Notes: a model not told the origin generated them from the sequence alone. DNA of 64,000 bases from CAVVDT01 sp963747005 (GCA_963747005.1 CAVVDT010000016.1:124001-188000); one strand, 5' to 3'; positions 15,432 to 25,481 are shown, counted from the first letter of the stretch. Translations and numbers: made by a program.

Positions 15432-17474
15432 ATGTCCGTTCACAAGAAGCATGACATCGCCCTCTTCGACCGGCACGTGGTTGTCCCCGCCCTTGCCGCT
15501 GCCCTCGGCAAACTCGCTCCGCGCAGCCTCATCCGCAACCCGGTCATGTTCGTGACCGAGGTGGTGGCTGCACTTTCGACGCTTCTATTCCTGCGCGATG
15601 CTATGATCGGGAGCGGCAATCTCCTGGTCGAGGGCCAGGTGGCGGCATGGCTCTGGTTCACGGTCTATTTCGCCAACTTCGCCGAGGCCATGGCCGAGGG
15701 ACGCGGCAAGGCGCGGGCGGACACATTGCGTGCCACCCAGAGCGAGACGCCGGCCCGGAAGCTGTCCTCGACCGATGACAGCGAACCGGAGACAGTTTCG
15801 AGCCGCAGCCTGAAGTCGGGCGACCTCGTGCTGGTCAACGCCGGCGACATCATCCCGGCCGATGGCGAAGTGATCGCGGGCATCGCTTCGGTCGATGAAT
15901 CGGCGATCACAGGCGAATCGGCAACCGTCATCCGCGAGGCGGGCGGCGACCGCTCAGCCGTCACCGGCGGCACGCGCGTCGTCTCCGACTGGATCAAGGT
16001 GAAAGTGACGGCCAAACCCGGCGAAAGCTTCCTCGACCGCATGATTGCCATGGTCGAGGGGGCCGAACGCCAGAAGACACCGAACGAGATCGCCCTCACC
16101 ATTCTGCTGGTGGGCATGACGATCATCTTCCTTATCGTCGTCGCCACCCTCGAGCCCTTCGTCATCTACTCCGGCGCCTTCGTGCCGGTCGTCTTCCTGG
16201 TGGCGCTTCTGGTCACACTCATCCCGACCACGATCGGCGGCCTCCTTTCGGCCATCGGGATTGCCGGCATGGATCGGCTGATGAAGGCGAACGTGATTGC
16301 CAAGTCGGGCCGCGCTGTCGAGGCGGCAGGCGATGTCGACACCCTGCTTCTCGACAAGACCGGCACCATCACCATTGGTGCACGCATGGCCGATGCCTTC
16401 GAGCCGGTGAAGGGTGTGAGCCGCGAGGAGCTGGCAGCAGCTGCCCTTCTGTCCTCGCTTTCCGACGAGACGCCGGAAGGCAAGTCGATCATCGTTCTGG
16501 CACGCAGGTACCTCGGGAAGTCAGAGAGTGATGCCGGCGAGGTTGCAAAGACAATCGCATTCTCGGCCAATACCCGTATCTCGGGCGCCAATCTCAAGGA
16601 TGGCACCGAGGTTCGGAAAGGGGCAATCGACGCTGTACTCGCATGGTGCGAGTCCAGCACTACGCCGCAGATCACGATGCTGGTCGAGCCGATCGCCAAG
16701 TCCGGTGGAACACCGCTCCTCGTCGCCCGCGATAAGAAGGTGCTCGGCGTCATTCATCTGAAGGACATCGTCAAGCCGGGCATCCGCGAACGGTTCGCCG
16801 AGTTAAGGCGCATGGGTGTGCGCACGGTCATGATCACCGGCGACAACCCCTTGACCGCCGCTGCGATTGCCGCTGAGGCGGGCGTCGATGATTTCCTTGC
16901 CGAAGCGACGCCGGAGAAGAAACTGGAGCTTATCCGCATGGAGCAGGCTGAGGGCAAACTCGTCGCCATGTGCGGCGACGGGTCCAACGATGCGCCGGCG
17001 CTCGCCCAGGCCGACATTGGGGTGGCCATGAATACCGGGACGCCCGCGGCCAAGGAGGCCGGCAACCTGATCGACCTCGACAGCGACCCCACCAAGCTCA
17101 TCGAGATCGTGCTGGTCGGCAAGCAGCTCCTGATCAGCCGCGGCGCGCTCACCACCTTTTCCGTCTCCAACGACGTGGCGAAATATTTTGCCATCCTGCC
17201 GGCCATCTTCGTGACGGCCTATCCGGCACTCGGGGCGCTCAACATCATGCATCTCCAGAGTCCCGCAAGCGCCATCCTGTCCGCTGTCATCTTCAATGCG
17301 CTTGTCATCATCGCGCTCGTGCCATTGGCACTCAGAGGCGTGAAGTACGCACCGTCGACGGCGGCAAGCCTTCTACGGCGGAACCTGCTGATCTACGGCC
17401 TCGGCGGGCTGATTGTACCCTTCATCGGCATCAAGATCATCGACCTGGCCATCAACGCCATCGGCATCGTGTGA
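15432..17474 (+). CDS. kdpB: potassium-transporting ATPase subunit B (P-type ATPase)
   Basis: KdpB, 680 residues, the ATP-hydrolysing subunit. P-type ATPase signatures are all present: actuator-domain DESAITGESATVI, phosphorylation site DKTGTIT with Asp308, nucleotide-binding segment, MITGDNPLTAAAIA, and the hinge MCGDGSNDAPALAQADIGVA. Seven membrane helices are expected. ATP hydrolysis here drives K+ uptake through KdpA. Spacing to kdpC is 8 bp. Intact and of usual length. Confidence 0.97.
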   Translation: MSVHKKHDIALFDRHVVVPALAAALGKLAPRSLIRNPVMFVTEVVAALSTLLFLRDAMIGSGNLLVEGQVAAWLWFTVYFANFAEAMAEGRGKARADTLRATQSETPARKLSSTDDSEPETVSSRSLKSGDLVLVNAGDIIPADGEVIAGIASVDESAITGESATVIREAGGDRSAVTGGTRVVSDWIKVKVTAKPGESFLDRMIAMVEGAERQKTPNEIALTILLVGMTIIFLIVVATLEPFVIYSGAFVPVVFLVALLVTLIPTTIGGLLSAIGIAGMDRLMKANVIAKSGRAVEAAGDVDTLLLDKTGTITIGARMADAFEPVKGVSREELAAAALLSSLSDETPEGKSIIVLARRYLGKSESDAGEVAKTIAFSANTRISGANLKDGTEVRKGAIDAVLAWCESSTTPQITMLVEPIAKSGGTPLLVARDKKVLGVIHLKDIVKPGIRERFAELRRMGVRTVMITGDNPLTAAAIAAEAGVDDFLAEATPEKKLELIRMEQAEGKLVAMCGDGSNDAPALAQADIGVAMNTGTPAAKEAGNLIDLDSDPTKLIEIVLVGKQLLISRGALTTFSVSNDVAKYFAILPAIFVTAYPALGALNIMHLQSPASAILSAVIFNALVIIALVPLALRGVKYAPSTAASLLRRNLLIYGLGGLIVPFIGIKIIDLAINAIGIV

Positions 17475-17482
17475 GGTGAACC

Positions 17483-18070
17483 ATGCTCAAGGAAATGCGC
17501 GCCGTGATCGTCATGGTCGTGCTGTTCACGGCATTGACGGGCCTTGCCTACCCGCTCGCGATGACCGGTTTGGCACAGTTGCTGTTCCCGGACCAGTCGA
17601 ACGGCAGTTTGATCAGGAGCAATGGCAAGGTGATCGGCTCAAGCCTGATCGGCCAGACATTCACCGATCCGGCCTATTTCTGGGGGCGCCCCTCGACTGC
17701 CGGTGCGGGCTATGACGCGGCATCCAGCGGCGGCAGCAATCTGGGGCCGACCAGCAAGGCGCTTTTTCGGCGCGTATCGGCAACTGCACTGGCGCTGAGC
17801 AAGCAGGCAGGAGGCGCCGAGGTACCTGTCGATCTCGTCACCGCTTCAGCCAGCGGGCTCGATCCCGACATTTCGCCGGCCGGTGCCTATTTCCAGGCAC
17901 AACGGATCGCAGCAGCCCGACAAGTCCCGGTCACCATGGTTTTGCAGCTCATCAGGGGTCATATTGAAGGCAGGACATTTGGCATCCTTGGAGAGCCGCG
18001 CGTGAACGTCATCCTCATCAACATGGCGCTCGACAAGCTCGCCCCGAAACCGGATGCCGGCAAGGGCTAG
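17483..18070 (+). CDS. kdpC: potassium-transporting ATPase subunit C
   Basis: KdpC, 195 residues, with one N-terminal membrane helix (about residues 6-28) and a periplasmic domain that assists the pump. Family motifs are SSLIGQTFTDPAYFWGRPS, AASSGGSNLGPTSK, VTASASGLDPDISPAGAYFQ and the C-terminal FGILGEPRVNVILINMALD. It lies between kdpB and the sensor kinase gene (3 bp gap), so the regulatory genes are in the same operon. Confidence 0.96.
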   Translation: MLKEMRAVIVMVVLFTALTGLAYPLAMTGLAQLLFPDQSNGSLIRSNGKVIGSSLIGQTFTDPAYFWGRPSTAGAGYDAASSGGSNLGPTSKALFRRVSATALALSKQAGGAEVPVDLVTASASGLDPDISPAGAYFQAQRIAAARQVPVTMVLQLIRGHIEGRTFGILGEPRVNVILINMALDKLAPKPDAGKG

Positions 18071-18073
18071 GAT

Positions 18074-20779
18074 ATGGTTGAGCAGGGCCGCCCGGAACCG
18101 GATGCATTGCTGGCCGAAGCGGCCAGGGAAGATCGTGGCCGTCTCAAGATATTCCTCGGCGCCGCACCCGGAGTCGGCAAGACCTTTGCGATGCTGGAGG
18201 ATGCGCGACGTCGCAAGGACGAAGGCACAGAGGTCGTCGTCGGGGTGGTCGAGACCCACGGCCGCGCTGAGACAGAGCAACTCCTGGCCGGACTTGAAGT
18301 GTTGCCGCGCACCCAACTGCAGTATGGCGGGCGCTCCTTGCCGGAGATGGACCTTGACGGACTTCTGAAGCGGCATCCAACACTCGCCATCGTCGACGAG
18401 CTTGCGCACAGCAATGTGGCGGGCAGCCGCCATCCCAAGCGCTGGCAGGACGTCGAGGAGCTGCTGGAGGCCGGGATCGACGTCTATACGACGCTGAATA
18501 TCCAGCATCTGGAAAGCCTGAATGATGTCGTTGCGCGGATTACGCATGTGCATGTGCGCGAGACGATCCCCGACGGGGTGCTCGAACTTGCCGACGAGAT
18601 CGAGCTGATCGACCTGCCGCCTGACGAGCTCATCGAGCGCCTCAGGCAGGGCAAGGTTTACGTTCCCGAGCAGATCGCGCGGGCAATCCAGAACTTCTTC
18701 GCCAAGGGCAATCTGACCGCGTTGCGCGAGCTTGCCATGCGGGTCGCGGCCGACCGCGTCGATGCCCAGATGATGGCGCATATGAAGACTCACGCGATTT
18801 CCGGGCCATGGCCGACTCAGGAGCGTGTGCTGGTGTGCATCAACGAGGCACCGGTCGCCAAGGCGCTCGTACGTGCTGCCAAGCGCGCCGCCGAACGCGC
18901 TCGGGCGTCCTGGATCGCTGCAAATGTCGTCACGCCCCAGACGGAGCACCTGTCGGAAAACGCCAAGGATTCGATTGCAGAAACCCTGCGTCTGGCCGAG
19001 GCGCTGGGCGCTGAAATCGTCACGATCAATGCCGAGTCGCGGATCGCCGACCAGATCCTCGAATTCGCCCGCCGGCGCAATGTGAGCCGCATCATCGTCG
19101 GACGGCCACGACCGCGTCGTTTCGCAGCCCTGTTCCTGCGCGAAGGCGTGGCAGAGGAGCTGATCCGGATAGCGCAGGACTTCGAAGTCACCATCATCTC
19201 GACCGACCCGGACGAGGCAAGGAAAGCGGTGATAGGACCGCCCCGAATCGGACCCGAATGGGAGCCGATGAGCTATCTCTGGTCGACCATCGTCAGCGGG
19301 ATTGCCGGCGTTGTGGCAATCGCCTCTGCTCATGTCATGCCGACTGAGAGTCTGTCGCTCTTCTTCCTCGTTGGCGTGCTCATCGTCGCGACACGCCATG
19401 GCCTTTGGCCGTCGATCTACGCGAGCGTCCTCTCGTTTCTCATCTACAACTTCTTTCTGACGGAGCCCTATTATACGCTTGCCGTCGCGCACGACACCGA
19501 CATCCTCAGCCTGCTTCTTTTCCTTGCGGTTGCTGTCGCTACGGGCAACCTCGCTGGCCGGCTAAGGGCACAGGTCAAGATGCAGCGCGCGATCGCCAAA
19601 CGCACCACCAATCTCTTCGAGTTCAGTCGCAAGGTGGCAAGCGTGGCGTCGCTTGACGATGTCGTGTGGGCGGGCGTGCACCATGTGGCCACCACGCTTC
19701 AATGCGCCTCACTGATCCTGACGCCGGATGAACGCGGCAAGCTTACCATCCTCGGCGGCTACCCGCCGGAAGATCAGCTCGATGCCAAGGACTGGGGGGC
19801 GGCCAACTGGGCCTGGGACAAGGGCGAACCGGCCGGCTCGGGCTCGCCGACATTACCGTCTTCCTCCTGGCGGTTTCTGCCGATGACGACGGCCCAGAAG
19901 CGTCTCGGTGTCGTCGGCGTGCGCTTCGAGCACAACCGCTATCTCGCACCGGACGAGCGCCGGCTGCTCGATGCTCTGGTCGATCAGGTGGCCATCGCAA
20001 TCGAACGGACCCAGCTGGCGGCCGATATGGAAGAGACGCGCGTGCTTTCAGAAACGGAAAGCTTGCGCTCGGCCCTGCTTTCATCCGTCAGCCACGATCT
20101 GCGCACGCCCCTCGTTTCGATCATCGGTGCGGCGACCAGTCTGCTCCAGTCCGACAACGCCTTGGGCGCGAAAGGCAGGCGGGCTATGGCGGAGACAATC
20201 CGCGATGAGGGCGACCGGTTGAACCGCTACGTGCAGAACCTTCTCGATATGACGAAACTCGGATACGGAGGCCTGAAGATCAAGCCGGGACCGGTCGATC
20301 TCCGGGAACTGGTCGGACGGGCTGTCCACCGGCTTGAACACGCGCTTGCCGGCCATCAGATTGACCTCGATCTGCCGGGAGATCTGCCCGAAGTCGCCGG
20401 CGATGCCGTGCTTCTGGAACAGGTCGTTGCCAATATTCTCGACAATGCCGCAAAATACGCACCGGCCGGCAGCCCCATCAGAATTGGAGCGGCGGCTGCG
20501 GCGGGCTGGGTCCGCCTCGCCATCAGCGACCAAGGCCCCGGCATTGCGTCCGAAGACCGTGAAAGGATCTTCGACATGTTCTATCGTGCCCGGGCGGGTG
20601 ACGTGCAGCCGGCGGGGACCGGTCTCGGGCTTTCCATCTGCAAGGGGATCGTGGAGGCCCATGGCGGCCGCATAGAGATTGGTTATGCAACAGACAAGGC
20701 AACTGGCACCCGGATCACCCTTCTGCTTCCGGAACTGCAGAAGGTGGATAGAACGGCACGTGAGGACACCAGCGCGTGA
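18074..20779 (+). CDS. kdpD: sensor histidine kinase KdpD
   Basis: KdpD, 901 residues, a K+/turgor sensor kinase. Domain order: N-terminal KdpD domain with Walker A GAAPGVGKT (residues 29-37) and IVDELAHSN; a USP-like domain (about 250-370); four closely spaced membrane helices (about 395-500); a GAF-like region; HisKA with the phospho-acceptor in SSVSHDLRTPL (His674); and HATPase_c motifs NILDNAAKYAP, DQGPGIA and GTGLGLSICKGI. Its stop overlaps kdpE by 4 bp (20776-20779). All key residues are present. Confidence 0.96.
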   Translation: MVEQGRPEPDALLAEAAREDRGRLKIFLGAAPGVGKTFAMLEDARRRKDEGTEVVVGVVETHGRAETEQLLAGLEVLPRTQLQYGGRSLPEMDLDGLLKRHPTLAIVDELAHSNVAGSRHPKRWQDVEELLEAGIDVYTTLNIQHLESLNDVVARITHVHVRETIPDGVLELADEIELIDLPPDELIERLRQGKVYVPEQIARAIQNFFAKGNLTALRELAMRVAADRVDAQMMAHMKTHAISGPWPTQERVLVCINEAPVAKALVRAAKRAAERARASWIAANVVTPQTEHLSENAKDSIAETLRLAEALGAEIVTINAESRIADQILEFARRRNVSRIIVGRPRPRRFAALFLREGVAEELIRIAQDFEVTIISTDPDEARKAVIGPPRIGPEWEPMSYLWSTIVSGIAGVVAIASAHVMPTESLSLFFLVGVLIVATRHGLWPSIYASVLSFLIYNFFLTEPYYTLAVAHDTDILSLLLFLAVAVATGNLAGRLRAQVKMQRAIAKRTTNLFEFSRKVASVASLDDVVWAGVHHVATTLQCASLILTPDERGKLTILGGYPPEDQLDAKDWGAANWAWDKGEPAGSGSPTLPSSSWRFLPMTTAQKRLGVVGVRFEHNRYLAPDERRLLDALVDQVAIAIERTQLAADMEETRVLSETESLRSALLSSVSHDLRTPLVSIIGAATSLLQSDNALGAKGRRAMAETIRDEGDRLNRYVQNLLDMTKLGYGGLKIKPGPVDLRELVGRAVHRLEHALAGHQIDLDLPGDLPEVAGDAVLLEQVVANILDNAAKYAPAGSPIRIGAAAAAGWVRLAISDQGPGIASEDRERIFDMFYRARAGDVQPAGTGLGLSICKGIVEAHGGRIEIGYATDKATGTRITLLLPELQKVDRTAREDTSA

Positions 20780-21468
20780 ACATCGGTCGCATATTGATTA
20801 TCGAGGACGAGCCACAGATCCGCAAGTTCCTGCGCATTGCGCTCGAAGCGAATGGATTTGAGGTGGTCGAGGCTGCAAACGGCCGCGACGGTATCGGCAA
20901 ATCTGCAACCGAAAGCCCCGATCTGGTGATCCTCGATCTCGGGCTGCCGGACATGGACGGAAAGAACGTCATCGCGCGAATCCGCGAATGGTCCGCAGTG
21001 CCAATCCTCATTCTCTCTGTGCGCGATGCCGAAGGCGAAAAGGTCGCTGCTCTTGACGCGGGCGCCAACGATTACGTGGTCAAGCCGTTCGGGATCGCCG
21101 AGCTTCTTGCACGCGTGCGCTCACTCCTGCGCACCTCCAAGGCCGCGGGCGGTGAGCAGAACGCCGTCATCCGCCACGGCGATCTCGTCGTCGATCTTTC
21201 CCGCCACGAGGTACAGCTGACCGGCAAATCCGTCCGCCTCACACCAAAGGAGTTTGACCTCCTGGCTCTCCTTGCCCGGCACGCTGGCCGCATCCTGACA
21301 CATCGCCAGATCCTGCACGACATCTGGGGGCCCGCCCACGAGGACGACCCGCAATACCTGCGGGTGTTCATCGGCCGCCTTCGCCAGAAGCTCGGCGATG
21401 ATCCCGCCCAGCCCCGCTTCATTCTGAATGAGCCGGGTGTTGGATACCGGTTCTTGGACGAGCGATGA
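20776..21468 (+). CDS. kdpE: response regulator KdpE
   Basis: KdpE, 230 residues from a GTG start overlapping kdpD. Receiver domain: acidic pair ED at residues 10-11, phospho-acceptor Asp54 in LVILDLGLPDMDG, and Lys in DYVVKPFG. The C-terminal OmpR/PhoB winged helix has SVRLTPKEFDLLALLARHAG and YLRVFIGRLRQKL. It activates kdp transcription at low K+; the 68 bp repeats upstream of trkH and kdp are the natural candidates for its binding sites. About 90 bp of unassigned sequence separate it from the IS island. Confidence 0.96.
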   Translation: MNIGRILIIEDEPQIRKFLRIALEANGFEVVEAANGRDGIGKSATESPDLVILDLGLPDMDGKNVIARIREWSAVPILILSVRDAEGEKVAALDAGANDYVVKPFGIAELLARVRSLLRTSKAAGGEQNAVIRHGDLVVDLSRHEVQLTGKSVRLTPKEFDLLALLARHAGRILTHRQILHDIWGPAHEDDPQYLRVFIGRLRQKLGDDPAQPRFILNEPGVGYRFLDER

Positions 21469-21606
21469 TGCGGAGATCACTGGCGATCGTATGATCAACG
21501 TCTCGATGTTGCACGTACCAAGGATCAATGACTGCTTGGGGTCGCAAATGGCCGATCTAGTGGATTGATTCCAACGATTGGAACCCTCGGTTTCGCGCTG
21601 CGATAA

Positions 21607-22769
21607 TACCAACGGTCATGATGATTGACCGACGTGTGCCCAGTCTCGCATGCCGATGGATGTGATTATGTCGGGTTGGGCGATGAGGTTGCGCCATGCT
21701 TCGCATGCAGCCTCGATGATGGCTTCGTAGCCGTCGAAGACCCGGTTGGAAAGCCAGTTGGCGCGCAGGAATTGCCAGATATTCTCGACCGGGTTGAGCT
21801 CTGGCGCCCTCGATGGCAGGAAGATTGGTGTGATGTTCTTCGGTACCTTGAGCCTTGCTGTGGTGTGCCATCCGGCACGGTCGAGCAGAAGCACGGCGTG
21901 AGCGTCTCTGGCGACATGGCGGCTGATTTCGTCGAGGTGAAGCTGCATGGCTTCGGTATCGACGAAGGGCAGCGCGAGTGCTGCGCCGATTCCGCGTGCC
22001 GGGCAGATTGCACCGAACAGGTAGGCGCTCTCGTAGCGCTGATCGGCAGGCTGGCGAGGCCGCGTGCCGCGGCGTGCCCACTGCCGCACGAGGCCGTTCT
22101 TCTGCCCGATGCGGGCTTCGTCCTGGAACCATATCTCCACTGGCTTTCCTTTCGGCAGACCAGCCAGATGGGTGCTCAGCGTGTGCGGGAAGTTTTTTTA
22201 TATGCCTCGACGATCACACCGTCCTGCGCCGGATGGCGCGGCCGTGCGCTCATGTGGGAGAACCCGAGTTCCTTCAACAGCGTTCCGACGTAGCGCTCGT
22301 GGTAGTCGACGCCGAAGCGCTGCTTGATGGCCTTCTGGAGATCGACACGCCGCCAGCGCACCACGCCGTCGACAACAGGATCGGGTCCCGTCTCGACAAT
22401 CTCGGCCAGTTCCGTCTTCTGGGTCGACGACAGCCGCGGCTCGGGACCGCTCCACCAGGCGTCCTTGAGCCCGTCGGGACCGGCCGTATTGAAGCGGTGA
22501 ACCCAGTCCCGCAAGGTCTGCCGATCCATGCCGCCGATCCTGGCCGCATCCTCGCGGCTCATCCCGTCCGCCACCGCCGCCAACGACAACAGCCGTCGGC
22601 TCTGGTTGGCGTCCTTGGAGACCTTGGCAAGACGCCGCAGTTCCGCAGCCGAATAGTCCATCCGCATCTTCACCGCTGTTCCCATGGCGCGAATCCTCCT
22701 CGCGCCAAAGAATCACGGATCAGCCCACGTGAAAATCCCCCAGAGAGTCAGCCATCAAAGCCGTTGGTA
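21607..22769 (-). mobile_element. IS630-family element A, copy 1 (1163 bp)
   Basis: Termini TACCAACGG (21607) and CCGTTGGTA (22769), flanked by TAA on both sides (21604-21606 and 22770-22772). It is the same length as copy 2 at 40782-41944, with identical encoded proteins. It is inserted in the 3' end of the element B transposase. The two copies are in opposite orientations. Confidence 0.9.
21616..22685 (-). CDS. IS630-family transposase of element A, made by -1 frameshift
   Basis: Two overlapping frames. The upstream frame (22685 down to 22176, 169 residues) carries the helix-turn-helix region (SREDAARIGGMDRQTLRDWV). The downstream frame (to 21616) carries the DDE domain: VEIWFQDEARIGQKNGL, AVLLLDRAGWHTTARL and SRAPELNPVENIWQFL. 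They meet at a run of seven A (T run 22193-22199 on the plus strand). Slipping back one base there gives one 356-residue protein reading EAYKKNFPHTLSTHLAGLPK across the joint. Such A-run -1 frameshifting is a known control in IS630-type elements. Start is ATG 22685, GTG-free, with an AGGAGG-like site upstream. Confidence 0.88.
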
Positions 22770-23877
22770 TAATATCGTCGGGATCGGCTTTCCAGAGGAA
22801 TGGTTTGGGGTTCGCCGCATTGTATTCGCTGACGAAGCGATTGATGGCGGCCTGAAGATCGACGACGGAATAGAAGACGCCATGCTTGAGCCTGCGTCGA
22901 GTGAGCTTGGCGAAGAAGCCTTCGACGGCATTGAGCCAGGAGCACGAGGTCGGGGTGAAGTGGAAGGTCCAGCGCGGATGGCGGTCGAGCCAGGCACGGA
23001 CCTTGTCCTTCTTGTGCGCGGCGTAGTTGTCGAGGACCACATGGATGGCCTTGTCGGGCGGCACCTCGCGCTCGATGCGGTTGAGGAAGCGGATGAACTC
23101 CTGGTGGCGGTGGCGCTGCATGTTCTGTCCTATGACCGTGCCGTCGAGCACGTCGAGGGCGGCAAACAGCGTCGTCGTGCCGTGGCGCTTGTAGTCGTGG
23201 GTCATCGTGCCGGCGCGGCCCTTCTTCATCGGCAGGCCGGGCTGGGTGCGGTCGAGTGCCTGGATCTGCGATTTTTCGTCGACCGACAGCACCACCGCAT
23301 GGGCCGGCGGATCGACATACAGGCCGACAATGCGGGTGAGCTTCTTGGCAAACGCCGGGTCATTGGAGAGCTTGAAGTGCCGCCAGCGATGCGGGCTGAG
23401 ACCGTGCGCCTTCCAGATACCCTGCACGGTCGAAGCCGCCACGCCGGCCACCTTCGCCATCGCCCGCAGCGTCCAATGGGTGGCCCCAAACGGCGGCGGC
23501 TCAAGCGTCAGGCGGATGATCTCGGCGACATGCCCCGGCGGCACCGGAGCCTTGCCCGGCGGACGGGTCTTGTCATGGAGCAGGCCGTCGACGCCTTCGC
23601 GCATGAACCGCTCCTGCCAGCGCCAGACACACGTCTTCGACTTGCCGGCCTCGGCCATGATCGCCGAGGTGCCGAGACCGTCGTCACTCAAAAGCACGAT
23701 ACGCGCCCGCCAGACATGCTTCTGCGGGCTATCGGGGTCCGCGACGATCGCCAGCAATCGCTGACGGTCGCGCGAAGATAACGTGAAGGAGATACCAGTG
23801 CGCATGCGCCAGACTCGCACGCCACAAATCAATATGGAATCCCCAAGCCGGGCTCTTTCGATCCGATCAATCCACTA

Positions 23878-24385
23878 GCACTACTTTGGCAGATTAAGAG
23901 TTCATTATCCATGTTGGCGTGATGCTGGTCTTTTGATGACCAGTGGAGGGCGCCATGGCGGGCTGGAATGATGAACTTCTGCAATGGCTTGAACCGTTTA
24001 TGACGCGGCTGGGCCACAAGCGGCGACGGCAGATGTGTCCGCTGTACGTGGCCGGACTGATCGGGCCTGGCGAGCGCAAGAGCATGGAGCCGATTGCGGC
24101 CCGGCTGGCGCCGAACCGCTACGATCGGCTGCATCACTTCATCTCGAGCGGCGTTTGGGACATTGGCCCTGTCGAGGAGGAACTGGCGCGCCAGGCGGAC
24201 CGAATGGTCGGCGGTTCGGATGCTGTGCTGGTTATCGATGATACGGCTTTGCCGAAGAAGGGCGTCAACTCGGTCGGGGTGGCGCCGCAATACGCCTCTG
24301 CGCTCGGCAAAAGAGCCAACTGCCAGACACTGGTGTCGCTGACGCTGGCGCGCGAGGAGGTTCCCGTGGCGGTGCCGGGAACCTG
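23878..24385 (+). mobile_element. truncated IS701-family element
   Basis: Begins beside element B (GCACTACTTTGGCAGATTAAG, possibly its left terminal repeat) and contains only the first third of an IS701-type transposase. There is no matching right end. The right boundary, about 24375-24385, is where likeness to the transposase stops and another coding frame starts, marking a deletion junction. Confidence 0.65.
23955..24380 (+). pseudogene. IS701-family transposase fragment
   Basis: About 140 residues of an IS701-type DDE transposase: MAGWNDELLQWLEPFMTRLG, GLIGPGERKSMEPIAARL, RYDRLHHFISSGVWD, AVLVIDDTALPKKGVNSVGV (first catalytic Asp region) and CQTLVSLTLAREEVPVAV. Full-length members are about 400 residues; here the frame leaves the family after VPVAV and runs into unrelated sequence, so only the N-terminal part remains. 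Confidence 0.75.
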
Positions 24386-24397
24386 GGCGCTGGCAAC

Positions 24398-24676
24398 GTG
24401 GCCCGCGACATCACAGCATCAAGCATCGATGTCAATCAGGTCAGGGAGCTTGTGCAAGAGGCCCGCAAATATGAGGATGCTTTGGTCGAGGCGGGCGCAA
24501 GCCGGGCAGAGCTGAGCAGCGTGCTTGAAACGACAGAAGCCGAAGTGGCAAAGAGCGATCCAGACCAAGGCGCGCTGAAAGGGCTGCTGCGAAATTTGCA
24601 CGAAATCGCCATGGGGGCCGCCGGGAGCATCGTCGCTCAGGGTATCATCGCCGGAATAGGAGCAATCCTTGGATAG
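24398..24676 (+). pseudogene. C-terminal remnant of an accessory protein
   Basis: A frame of about 92 residues directly after the IS701 fragment, possibly read from GTG 24398 (MARDITASSIDVNQVRELVQ, then helical, charged sequence and a small glycine-rich end VAQGIIAGIGAILG). The glycine-asparagine sequence just before it (about 24380) reads in the same frame, so the original protein probably extended upstream and lost its N-terminus at the junction. The 'GN-x-x-RDI' lead-in and helical tail recall C-terminal ends of some accessory or abortive-infection-like proteins, but this is a weak likeness. Confidence 0.4.
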
Positions 24677-24710
24677 GCCATCGGCTTGCGGCGGGAACTA
24701 AGGTGGAACG

Positions 24711-25208
24711 ATGGCTTACAAACGCAAAAAGCGTGAGGCACTTGCCTTCAAGAACCCAAACCGCGCTTGGGTGGTTGCAGAGCTTGAGAAGCTCTACAGA
24801 GAATGGGAGGCTTGGGGGGAGTTCGTCAAAACGATCAAGGATCACCCCTATGATCGCAATACACATGCCGAGTGCTATGCAGATGGAGTTGAGAATTTAG
24901 ATAAACACGATATCCTGAGGGAAAAGACGCTCACTTTTCTGGACAACAACATCCAAGGGCATAATTTCATGCTGCCCAATGAATACGAGGTGCCGTTCGA
25001 GGACAGACTGGGCCGTCTCCAAGCCAGAGTCCCTCATCGCATTAAAGAGCTGAGAGTGCTTAGGGCTTCACTGGAATATGCGCTCGTGCCCGATGGCTTT
25101 TGGAAGGAACAAGGCAAAACACTTGTCGCGACAGTTAAGGATTTGCCCCCCGAGGCTGCGGCGGATATTGCCGCCAGCTACCTCAGGAATCCAACGTCGA
25201 TTGGCTAA
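24711..25208 (+). CDS. hypothetical protein in mobile island
   Basis: A 165-residue soluble protein (MAYKRKKREALAFKNPNRAW) rich in charged helices, with no signal peptide, membrane segment or motif I recognise. It follows the IS701/remnant junction by 34 bp on the same strand and has lower GC than the core genes, consistent with acquired DNA. It may have formed a unit with the truncated gene upstream. Function unknown. Confidence 0.55.
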   Translation: MAYKRKKREALAFKNPNRAWVVAELEKLYREWEAWGEFVKTIKDHPYDRNTHAECYADGVENLDKHDILREKTLTFLDNNIQGHNFMLPNEYEVPFEDRLGRLQARVPHRIKELRVLRASLEYALVPDGFWKEQGKTLVATVKDLPPEAAADIAASYLRNPTSIG

Positions 25209-25243
25209 TGGAGCCATTTGCATATCGCGCGGACGCTCTCAGA

Positions 25244-25329
25244 GAGCCGCTCAGTCGTGTCAGCCATCAAAGCCATGTGGCCACAGCGGCCAGCCCCTTC
25301 CGGCTCCCTGTGGCTCCCTGAGAGGCCTC
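25244..25329. repeat. 86 bp palindromic element, copy 2
   Basis: Inverted ends GAGCCGCTCAG (25244-25254) and CTGAGAGGCCTC (25318-25329); same orientation and similar ends and interior to the copy at 5286-5370. Its inner stretch GTCAGCCATCAAAGCC also occurs 10 bp inside one end of IS630 element A. It lies about 150 bp upstream of the RTX gene at 25482. Confidence 0.55.
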
Positions 25330-25481
25330 AGCAATTATCTTGTTGCAAGTCGTCTGTTTTGGTAAGCGTAGTAGCTTGTCTCTTCTATACCCGTCTTGGC
25401 GTCGGCGTCATTTTGGCAGCGGCGCGCTTGCTGGTGGAATCAAACTGAACAGTTACCAGTCTAAGCTGTTGGAGAAGGGCG

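Larger units (their letters stand above)
21557..23805 (-). pseudogene. IS630-family transposase of element B, split by insertion
   Basis: Starting at Met 23805 (MRTGISFTLSSRDRQRLLAI), this has an N-terminal helix-turn-helix part (SAIMAEAGKSKTCVWRWQ) and the DDE catalytic domain: VVLSVDEKSQIQALDR (first Asp), HVVLDNYAAHK (second Asp) and TPTSCSWLNAVEGFF (Glu). The frame meets the nested IS after WKADPDDI. Removing 1163 bp plus one TAA restores the family-like end IIAARNRGFQSLESIH with TAG at 21557-21559, 360 residues in all. As written, the last 17 or so residues are replaced by IS-derived sequence, so activity is doubtful. Confidence 0.85.
21561..23874 (-). mobile_element. IS630-family element B, interrupted by a nested IS
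   Basis: Outer inverted ends TGGATTGATTCC (from 21561) and GATCAATCCA (to 23874, read as TGGATTGATC on the other strand), flanked by CTAG on both sides (21557-21560 and 23875-23878); the duplication could equally be the TA within it. A different IS630 element sits inside near the 3' end of its transposase (21607-22769). Without the nested element and its duplicated TAA, it is about 1150 bp. Confidence 0.75.

Noticed and set aside
21625..22293. 222-codon plus-strand ORF inside IS630 element A (and its mirror at 41258-41926)
   Set aside because: Antisense to the DDE domain of the transposase; identical in both copies only because the copies are identical.
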